Shown here in pieces: positions 9,107-16,108 of a stretch of 51,189 nucleotides of DNA. The DNA is from Nitrosomonas sp. (GTDB lineage Bacteria; Pseudomonadota; Gammaproteobacteria; Burkholderiales; Nitrosomonadaceae), in contig NZ_JADZAJ010000010.1 of NCBI RefSeq assembly GCF_020852615.1, forward strand, positions 1 through 51,189, read 5' to 3'. Under the pieces are notes generated by a model, which was given only the letters and a program-made list of their open reading frames with translations, was not told the origin of the DNA and did not search any database. Both the position numbers and the translations under genes were made by a program. Every line of letters starts with the position of its first letter. Within the stretch, counting starts at the first letter, position 1.

Positions 9107-12100
9107 GGTGTGTCATCCCGGACAGGTACGCGATTCATCTGCTGTCTGCGTTCTTTCCAGTTTTCCAGTGCAAGAAAAATAACAGGTGTGGTGAACAGGG
9201 TCAGTATCTGACTGAGCAGCAGGCCGCCGCCGATGGCGATTCCGAGCGGCTGGCGCAGCTCATGTCCTGTCCCGCCACCAAAAATCAGCGGCAGGGCGGC
9301 AAACAGGGCGGCAAAGGTGGTCATCATGATCGGGCGGAAACGCAGCAGTGCAGCCTGACGAATGGCATGATGGCTGTCGGCCTGTTCATGACGCATGGCA
9401 TCAAGCGCAAAATCAATCATCATAATCGCGTTCTTTTTCACGATGCCGATCAGCAATACGATGCCGATGATCCCGATAACGCCCAGCCCGGATCCCGTCA
9501 GCCACAGGCCCAGCAGTGCGCCGATTCCCGCCGGGGGCAGGGTGGACAGGATCGTCACCGGATGGATGAAGCTTTCATACAGGACGCCCAGCACGATATA
9601 GACGACACCGATGGCTGCCAGAATCAGCCACAACTCGTTACCCAGTGAGGATTTGAATGCGCTCGCCGCTCCGGTGAAGCGGGTGGTCAGTGCAACGGGA
9701 ATGCCGATCGTCTGTTCCGCCTGTTCGATGGCTTCGACGGCGTTTTCCAGTGAAATGCCGGGGGCGGGATCAAAACCGATAGTGACTGCCGGAAACTGAT
9801 CTTCCCGCGGGATAACCAGGGGTACCGCACCTGTACGAATCGTGGCAAGAGTGGACAGAGGGACGCTGGTTCCGTCAGGCAGCGGAATCTGCAGCATTCC
9901 CAGTGACTGCGGATCGGCAATGAGCCCCGGCATCGCTTCCAGTATGACGCGATTCTGGCTTGACTGGGTATAGATGGTGGAAATGATCCTCTGACCGAAA
10001 GCATCATACAGTGCGTTGTCGATGGCAAGCACACTGAGGCCCAGCCGGCCGGCGGTATCACGATTGATGTCAACGGTGACAGAGCGCCCTCCCGAGAAAA
10101 TATTGGAAGTAATGTTATGCAGGCGAGGGTCTTGTTTCAGCGCTGTGGCCAGTTTCTCTCCCCATTGGATGACTTGTGCCTCGTCAGCACCCTGCAGGGA
10201 GAACCGGTAGGCATTGATTCCGGTAGAGGTGTCGATGGTCAGGTCCTGTACGGGGCGGAAATGGGCCTGCATACCGGCGATATTGGCGGTTGCCTGTTCG
10301 AGGCTGGCCAGTACCGAGGGCAGATCGGCACGATCTCTGTGTGGTTTGAGGTTAACGAGCATTCGCCCCTGGGAGAGTGCCGGATTCTGTCCATCCACTC
10401 CGATTGCGGAGCTGAGGCTGGTAACAGCAGGATCGGCCAGTATGACGTGAGCCACCTGCTGCTGGAGTTCTGCCATACGCTGGTAACCAATATCCTGCCT
10501 GGCGGAAGTGGTGACGGCAATCTGCCCTGTGTCCTGTTCCGGGAACAGGTTCTTGGGAACAAACAGATAGAGCAGGATGGTGACGACCAGGGTGACGGTA
10601 AACACCAGCAATGTCAGCGTGCGGTGCGCCATTACCCGGTCAAGTGCCGTGGCGTATTGGTTTGTTAGCCATTCAAACCACCGGTGGGTCAGCTCCACAA
10701 TACGGTGCCCGCGTTCTTCTTCGCGGGAATGCAGCCAGCGGGCGGACAGCATGGGCACCAGTGTCAGTGCAATGACTGCAGACAGCAGGATGGTTACCGC
10801 CAGTGTGACGGCGAATTCACGAAACAGGCGGCCAACCACATCTCCCATGAAAAGCAGCGGAATCAGCACGGCTATCAGGCTGATGGTGAGCGAGATGATG
10901 GTGAAACCGATTTCACCTGCACCTTTCAGCGCGGCTTCGAATGGTCGCATTCCGTTTTCGATGTGGCGGGCAATGTTCTCCAGTACGACGATGGCATCAT
11001 CCACCACAAAACCGGAAGCGATGGTGAGTGCCATCAGTGTCAGGTTGTTGACGGAAAAACCGAGAAAATACATGGCGACAAAGGCGCCGATCAGGGAAAG
11101 CGGTACGGCAACACTGGCAATAACGGTTGCGCGCACGGATCCCAGGAACAGGAAAATAACGAGTGTGACGAGAAAAACAGCTACCACCAGCTCAAACTGT
11201 ACATCTTTCACCGATGCCCGGATGCCGGCAGTCCGGTCGGCCAGCAGGGTGACATGCACATCAGCAGGTAACTGTGCTTCGAGACCGTGTAAAACGGTTT
11301 TGATCGTATCGACCGTGGCAATAACATTGGCGCCCGGCTGCCGCTGTACATCGAGAATCACGGCTGGCACACCATTCATCCAGGTTGTCAGACGAACATT
11401 CTCGGTTGCCTGGACTACACTGGCGACATCACTCAGGCGGACTGGCGCACCATTGGTAAAACCGATGACCAGATTGCGATAGCTGTCGATATCTGTCAGC
11501 TGGTCATTGGCGTCAATGGTCCAGCTTCTGCTGTCACTGTTGAGATTGCCTTTGGCGGCATTCACGTTGGCATTGCTGATCGTGGTTCTCAGCATTTCGA
11601 GTGACAGACCCCGTGCCGCCAGCGCGGCGATATTGGCCTGGATACGCACGGCCGGTCTTTGTCCGGCAATCATGGAAACCAGTCCGACACCGGAAACCTG
11701 TGCAATTTTGTTGGAGAACTGCCGCTCGATGATTCCCTGCACTTCGCCCGGCGGCCGTGTATCCGATGTAATGCCGAGACTCAGGATTGGCGCATCGGCA
11801 GGGTTAACCTTTGCGTAAACGGGGGGCGTGGGAAGTGCAGCCGGGAGTAATGTGCCCGCTACGTTGATCGCTGCCTGAACTTCCTGCTCAGCAATGTCGA
11901 GTGCGAGATCGAGACGGAACTGCAGGGTAATGACCGATGCACCGGAAGACGAAGCAGAGGTCATGCGCACGAGGCCGGGCATTTGCCCGAACTGCCTTTC
12001 CAGTGGCGAAGTAACGGTCAGTGCCATGACATCCGGGCTTGCTCCCGGATAAAGGGTGGTAACCTGGATTGTCGGAAAATCGACCTCGGGCAGGGAAGAC

Positions 12101-12240
12101 AGGGGGAGAAACCGGTAGGCGATGAGGCCGCCCAGCAGCAGCGTAATCATCAGCAGGGTGGTTGCAACCGGGCGAAAGATGAAAAGGCGTGATGGCCCGC
12201 CGGGCAGGGTGACGGCTGCTTCTCCAGTATCACCGTTCAT
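9103..12240 (-). CDS. RND multidrug efflux permease (MdtB-like)
   Basis: This is the first of two RND permeases in the operon, 1045 residues long. It shares the HAE1 layout: an N-terminal cytoplasmic lead of about 20 residues, TM1, a porter domain, GFVVDDAIVVLENI in TM4 and LLIGIVKKNAIMMIDFA in TM10. The ATG overlaps the stop of the adaptor gene in ATGA, and its own end overlaps the next gene in GTGA. It is clearly related to, but diverged from, the downstream permease, which argues for a heteromeric pump rather than a recent duplication. No local regulator gene is visible. Confidence 0.9.
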   Translation of the reverse strand: MNGDTGEAAVTLPGGPSRLFIFRPVATTLLMITLLLGGLIAYRFLPLSSLPEVDFPTIQVTTLYPGASPDVMALTVTSPLERQFGQMPGLVRMTSASSSGASVITLQFRLDLALDIAEQEVQAAINVAGTLLPAALPTPPVYAKVNPADAPILSLGITSDTRPPGEVQGIIERQFSNKIAQVSGVGLVSMIAGQRPAVRIQANIAALAARGLSLEMLRTTISNANVNAAKGNLNSDSRSWTIDANDQLTDIDSYRNLVIGFTNGAPVRLSDVASVVQATENVRLTTWMNGVPAVILDVQRQPGANVIATVDTIKTVLHGLEAQLPADVHVTLLADRTAGIRASVKDVQFELVVAVFLVTLVIFLFLGSVRATVIASVAVPLSLIGAFVAMYFLGFSVNNLTLMALTIASGFVVDDAIVVLENIARHIENGMRPFEAALKGAGEIGFTIISLTISLIAVLIPLLFMGDVVGRLFREFAVTLAVTILLSAVIALTLVPMLSARWLHSREEERGHRIVELTHRWFEWLTNQYATALDRVMAHRTLTLLVFTVTLVVTILLYLFVPKNLFPEQDTGQIAVTTSARQDIGYQRMAELQQQVAHVILADPAVTSLSSAIGVDGQNPALSQGRMLVNLKPHRDRADLPSVLASLEQATANIAGMQAHFRPVQDLTIDTSTGINAYRFSLQGADEAQVIQWGEKLATALKQDPRLHNITSNIFSGGRSVTVDINRDTAGRLGLSVLAIDNALYDAFGQRIISTIYTQSSQNRVILEAMPGLIADPQSLGMLQIPLPDGTSVPLSTLATIRTGAVPLVIPREDQFPAVTIGFDPAPGISLENAVEAIEQAEQTIGIPVALTTRFTGAASAFKSSLGNELWLILAAIGVVYIVLGVLYESFIHPVTILSTLPPAGIGALLGLWLTGSGLGVIGIIGIVLLIGIVKKNAIMMIDFALDAMRHEQADSHHAIRQAALLRFRPIMMTTFAALFAALPLIFGGGTGHELRQPLGIAIGGGLLLSQILTLFTTPVIFLALENWKERRQQMNRVPVRDDTP

Positions 12241-13487
12241 GAATGCCGATCCGTGGATTCTGTCTGATGATGGCCGCCTTCATGCGTTTTATTGCCGTGC
12301 TGATTTTTATCTCCCGTCAGGCGGACGGGGGAGCCGTCTTCAAGTCCGTCTGCGCCATCGGTGACAACGATTGCACCGGCGGCCAGACCGGATGTGACAG
12401 CAATCCGTTCGTCGGCACTCGGGCCGGTTGTGACCGGTGTCAGCTTAACGGTGTTATCCGGCTGGACAACAAAGACAAAATCGCCCGGTACCCCATGCCG
12501 GACAGCGCTGACGGGGACAGTAACAGTATCGTGCAATGTGGTGACAAGCAGCGAGATATTGACGAACTGCCCCGGGAAAAGGGTGTTGTCGCCATTGTCG
12601 AAACGTGCTTTGGCCCGAACAGTTCCGGTTGTGGTATCAACCTGGTTGTTGAAGGTCAGGAAATGTCCCTCGGCCAGTATCCTGCTGTCGTTCTGATCCA
12701 GCGCCTGTACAGACAGCCCTTCTCCGCTTCCGGCCTGATGGCCGATCATGGAAAGCTGGGTTTGCGGCAGAAAAAAACTGACATCAATCGGATTGAGCTG
12801 TGTGACGACGACAATGCCGTTGACATCTGACGGAGTCAGATAATTGCCGATATCCACCTGACGAATACCGGCACGACCGTCGATGGGAGATTTGATCGCG
12901 GTATAGTCCAGATTGAGCTCGGCCGTGCCTATGGCTGCCCGGTCGGCCGCCACTGTTCCGATCAGCTGGCGTACCAGTGCGCGCTGGGTATCTACCTGCT
13001 GGCTGGCGATGGAATCCTGACGCAGCAATGTTTCATAACGTTTGAGGTCGAGTCTGGCAACAGCAAGCTGGGCCTCGTCGCGCGCCAGATTGGCTCTGGC
13101 CTGCGCCAGTGCCAGCCGGTAGGGGCGCGGATCTATCTGTGCAAGCATTTGTCCGGCCCGTACCATCTGGCCTTCCTGAAACAGCAGCTTGAACAGCACG
13201 CCGGAGAGCTGCGGGCGAACCGTTGCCGTGACCAGTGGCTGCACTGTACCCAGTGCCGTGACTGTCACGGGCATATCGGCATGGACGGCGGAACTAGTAC
13301 CCACAGCGGCGGCGGGACGGGTATGCATGCCACCCGTGCTGCGGTTTGCCAGGTGGTATGCCACCGGAGTGATGATTGCCAGCGCCGCAATAATGAGAAG
13401 TACATTGCGCAATGAATACTTGCGCTTCCTGTCCGGGCAAGGCTGATCCACCCCGGGAGTAACCTGATTTTCATCTTCCATGGTCAT
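12237..13487 (-). CDS. RND efflux periplasmic adaptor (MdtA-like membrane fusion protein)
   Basis: The adaptor links the inner-membrane RND pump to the outer-membrane channel. The 416-residue product has an N-terminal membrane anchor at about residues 25-45 (SLRNVLLIIAALAIITPVAY). A lipoyl/barrel-sandwich region split by an alpha-helical hairpin (about 90-220) follows, then the beta-barrel and membrane-proximal domains. The C-terminus is His-rich and polar. It is the first gene of the operon; ATG 13487 and ATG 13481 are both possible starts and neither has a strong Shine-Dalgarno. Its stop overlaps the first permease start (ATGA). Confidence 0.92.
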   Translation of the reverse strand: MTMEDENQVTPGVDQPCPDRKRKYSLRNVLLIIAALAIITPVAYHLANRSTGGMHTRPAAAVGTSSAVHADMPVTVTALGTVQPLVTATVRPQLSGVLFKLLFQEGQMVRAGQMLAQIDPRPYRLALAQARANLARDEAQLAVARLDLKRYETLLRQDSIASQQVDTQRALVRQLIGTVAADRAAIGTAELNLDYTAIKSPIDGRAGIRQVDIGNYLTPSDVNGIVVVTQLNPIDVSFFLPQTQLSMIGHQAGSGEGLSVQALDQNDSRILAEGHFLTFNNQVDTTTGTVRAKARFDNGDNTLFPGQFVNISLLVTTLHDTVTVPVSAVRHGVPGDFVFVVQPDNTVKLTPVTTGPSADERIAVTSGLAAGAIVVTDGADGLEDGSPVRLTGDKNQHGNKTHEGGHHQTESTDRHS

Positions 13488-13931
13488 ATCGTTTTATTTT
13501 CGGGCCGGCAATTTATCTGCAGAATCCGGATTTCCGGAGAAACCGGTAAATCTGCCTCTGTTTTTTGTGTGAACTTCATGAAAAGGAGGCCGGTTGTGAA
13601 TTGTGGAATCCAGCGGTGTGAGCGGCTGCCTATTTTACATAGTATTGCCTCGCGAAAGCGACAACGACAGGGATCAGCAGTGATGGCGCCAGCAACAGGC
13701 GTGGTATCCGCCGGAAGCCATGCATCCCGTAGCCGGGATTGCTACACCGCTGCCGGTAATTCTGTATCAGAGCTTGCGTAATACCGGGAAAAACCGGATA
13801 AATGCATTTGTCATCTGATGGCGGATGGTGGACCAACTTATCGTTTGCCGCACCACGCCTGCTCTACGATCAAGTTTTTTCAGGGTTGTTCCGTAGAAGT
13901 GAGGGAAATTTATTTTTATGGAGAAAACAAC
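13488..13931. other. Intergenic region between efflux operon and HsdR-like gene
   Basis: These 444 bases separate two divergent genes. They should contain the promoter of the efflux operon (leftwards) and that of the restriction-like gene (rightwards). Short ORFs exist on both strands but show no family resemblance. I see no regulator gene, tRNA, terminator or insertion-sequence end here. Confidence 0.5.
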
Positions 13932-15023
13932 ATGGATCTGATTGATCAACTCAAAGAGCTGTCAATTCGTATCAGGAAAATAAAAGATACGATACAAACT
14001 GAAGAAGCCACAAAAAATGCATTAATCATGCCGTTCATACAGATACTTGGCTACAACGTATTTGATCCGAATGAAGTGACACCAGAATTAGTGGCCGATG
14101 TGGGAATGAAAAAAGGAGAAAAGGTTGATTATGCCATTCTGATGAATGGTAAGCCGATTATGCTTTTTGAGTGCAAGAAAAGTGGAAGTGATCTGAATAT
14201 TGGCCATGCTTCACAGTTATTCAGATATTTTCATGCGACAGAAGCACGCTTTGGAGTGCTTACAAATGGTATTTCATATCGCTTTTTTACTGATCTGGAA
14301 CAGACAAATAAGATGGATGAAAAGCCGTTTCTTGAATTCAATATTCTTGACTTCAAGGATCAGTATGTAGAGGAGCTTAAAAAATTTACCAGGCCGGCAT
14401 TCAATGTTGAGCTGATATTAAATACAGCAAGTGATCTGAAATATACAAGGGCAATCCGTAATGTCCTGGCTGACTGGATGGTTGCTCCGTCTGAAGATTT
14501 TGTCAGACTGGCCTGTTCTGAAGTCATTAACGGAAAACGTATCACTCCTGCAATAAGAGAGCAATTTACCCTGATAACCAGGAACGCATTTCAGCAACTT
14601 ATTTCGGACAAGATTAATGAGAGACTCAAGATGGCCATGGAGCCATCGGAAGAGTTTGGGAAGGACATCACAACCCGGGATCAGGATTCGGACGGGATCA
14701 TTACAACTGAAGAAGAGTTTGAGGGGTATCGTATTGTTCGTGCAATTCTTCGGGAAACAGTTGATCCGAAGCGAGTGGTTATGCGGGATTCTAAAAGTTA
14801 CTGCGCGATATTGCTTGATGATAACAACCGAAAACCAATCTGTCGTTTGCGATTCAATAATCCTTCCAGGATGATGCTGGGGTTATTTGCAGGCAAAGAA
14901 GAGAAGATTGTGCCCGTAGCAGATCTTTCAGATATTTATCAGTATGCTGATCACTTCAAGAGAGCCATTTTGGTATATGACAAACCGGCTGAATTGTCAC
15001 TTGAGGAAAGTGTTGCCACATAA
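13932..15023 (+). CDS. Stand-alone protein with type I restriction HsdR N-terminal nuclease domain
   Basis: This 363-residue protein has a PD-(D/E)XK nuclease-type N-terminal half. VDYAILMNG, then ECKKSG (about residues 69-90), gives the D...ExK metal and catalytic pattern of the HSDR_N domain. The C-terminal half (about 200-363) is unrecognised but resembles the tail of other single-gene type I restriction-like proteins. There is no ATPase/helicase motor and no hsdM or hsdS nearby, so it is not a complete type I system. ATG 13932 has GGAG eight bases upstream; an upstream in-frame ATG at 13818 has none. The gene is visibly richer in A/T than its neighbours, suggesting acquisition. A defence role is inference. 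Confidence 0.75.
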   Translation: MDLIDQLKELSIRIRKIKDTIQTEEATKNALIMPFIQILGYNVFDPNEVTPELVADVGMKKGEKVDYAILMNGKPIMLFECKKSGSDLNIGHASQLFRYFHATEARFGVLTNGISYRFFTDLEQTNKMDEKPFLEFNILDFKDQYVEELKKFTRPAFNVELILNTASDLKYTRAIRNVLADWMVAPSEDFVRLACSEVINGKRITPAIREQFTLITRNAFQQLISDKINERLKMAMEPSEEFGKDITTRDQDSDGIITTEEEFEGYRIVRAILRETVDPKRVVMRDSKSYCAILLDDNNRKPICRLRFNNPSRMMLGLFAGKEEKIVPVADLSDIYQYADHFKRAILVYDKPAELSLEESVAT

Positions 15024-15087
15024 TCACAACGCATCGTCAGTCTTCATAAAAAGCTGGTTAATTGGTTAATCTCTGGCTGCAAAAGGA

Positions 15088-15132
15088 GCAGGGTGAGCCC
15101 GTCAAATAATGTGTTTCTCCAACTCAATCGTG
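15088..15132 (-). pseudogene. Relic of a P-type ATPase C-terminal tail
   Basis: Read leftwards, this segment gives TIELEKHII followed by a stop and RAHPA. The intact ATPase ends with TIELEKYIIRHTRIAPAS at 16145-16195. The DNA agrees at about 22 of 27 positions across the core. It lies in the same orientation as the intact gene, on the other side of the HdeD-like gene, so it is probably the remnant of a duplication or of a second, deleted ATPase gene. Confidence 0.5.
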
Positions 15133-15203
15133 GTTATTCACCTCTGGTTCAGCCAGCCGGAGCATTGCTAACCGGCTCAAAACAGGGATGTTTCTAAATT
15201 GAT

Positions 15204-15209
15204 TTGACA
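15204..15209 (+). promoter_or_regulatory. Candidate -35 element of the HdeD-like gene
   Basis: A consensus TTGACA lies 60 bases upstream of the ATG. The matching -10 is poor (TTAGCT at 15228-15233, 18-base spacing), so the assignment is tentative. Confidence 0.25.
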
Positions 15210-15269
15210 GAGCGGTATTACCGGGTGTTAGCTTACTTCCAGCTATTGATTAAAAGGAGTGAATCTGAC

Positions 15270-15830
15270 ATGAATACGATCAACAATCAATTTACCAGGG
15301 TGCTCTCCCGTACGTGGTGGTTACTGCTGCTGCGGGGGCTGATCGCCATTGCGTTCGGTATCCTGATCTGGCTTCAGCCGGAGATCTCGATTGTGGCACT
15401 GGTGCTGATTTTCGGTGCCTACGTGCTGGTGGATGGTGTCCTCGGAATCTGGACTGCCATTGCGGGGCGCAAGGAGCACGAAGACTGGTGGGTGCTGTTT
15501 ATCTGGGGGAGCATCGGTGTCGGTATTGGAATTCTTACGTTCCTGGCACCTGGTGTTACCGCACTGGCGCTTCTCTTTTATATTGCCGTCTGGGCAGTGG
15601 CCACCGGTGTTCTTGAAATCGTGGCTGCAATTCGCCTGCGAAAAGAGATCAGGGATGAGTGGCTGCTTGTTCTTGGTGGCCTCGTGTCGGTCATATTCGG
15701 CATTCTCCTGATGGCACAGCCGGTTGCGGGTGCTCTCGCACTGCTTTGGCTGATTGCGATATATGGCGTCATATTTGGTATTTTTCTCGTAATTCTGGCG
15801 TTCAGGGTGCGCAGTTTTGGGAAATCCTGA
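15270..15830 (+). CDS. HdeD-family membrane protein
   Basis: This 186-residue integral membrane protein belongs to the DUF308/HdeD family. It has six hydrophobic segments arranged in the family's repeating two-helix pattern (for example residues 17-33, 39-58, 73-92, 98-118, 130-150 and 156-178). HdeD itself is tied to acid resistance in enterobacteria; the role in this organism is unknown. ATG 15270 is preceded by AAAGGAG at a good distance; the frame is open upstream but without a site. It converges on the P-type ATPase and is bracketed by the relic and inverted repeat described separately. Confidence 0.8.
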   Translation: MNTINNQFTRVLSRTWWLLLLRGLIAIAFGILIWLQPEISIVALVLIFGAYVLVDGVLGIWTAIAGRKEHEDWWVLFIWGSIGVGIGILTFLAPGVTALALLFYIAVWAVATGVLEIVAAIRLRKEIRDEWLLVLGGLVSVIFGILLMAQPVAGALALLWLIAIYGVIFGIFLVILAFRVRSFGKS

Positions 15831-15909
15831 GCGACTGCAAAACCAAAGCGTCGCGGACGTCAGGCCCGCTGGAAGTTGAAGCCACCCGGATGTCTGGCAA
15901 CCGTATAGC

Positions 15910-16080
15910 TTAAAGGGGTGTGCCGATCTTGGGAATCGAAAGACCCCCTGTTGCAATCACCAGCGAAACACAGGTCTGCTCACCCCGGCTGTTTTGAGCC
16001 GGTAGCTGTCCATTGATGATTACATCAGAAGAATGAGTCATGAAAACTGACACAGTCAAAATGATAGCCAGATAAACCAG
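15910..16080 (-). CDS. Possible small secreted or membrane protein
   Basis: Downstream of the P-type ATPase, in the same direction, a frame with GTG starts near 16080 encodes about 57 residues. It opens with a signal-like hydrophobic stretch (VVLVYLAIILTVSVF), followed by a polar tail containing GEQTCVSLV and ending IPKIGTPL. I do not recognise it. The longer in-frame ATG at 16185 would overlap the ATPase gene and is unlikely. No clear Shine-Dalgarno is visible, and the frame may be accidental. Confidence 0.25.
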   Translation of the reverse strand: MVYLAIILTVSVFMTHSSDVIINGQLPAQNSRGEQTCVSLVIATGGLSIPKIGTPL

Positions 16081-16108
16081 CACCACAGGGCAAGCTGGTA
16101 CAGCGCAG

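Larger units (their letters stand above)
15171..16003. repeat. 15-base inverted repeat flanking the HdeD-like gene
   Basis: ACCGGCTCAAAACAG occurs on the plus strand at 15171-15185 and on the minus strand at 16003-15989, bracketing the HdeD-like gene. The right copy is also half of a small hairpin (CCGGCT/AGCCGG, 15985-16002). No transposase is present between the copies. It may mark an old rearrangement or be a chance match of an intergenic motif. Confidence 0.35.

Noticed and set aside
10577..11482. 301-codon plus-strand ORF
   Set aside because: It is antisense to the conserved RND permease gene and is Ser/Thr/Arg-rich as expected of a shadow frame.
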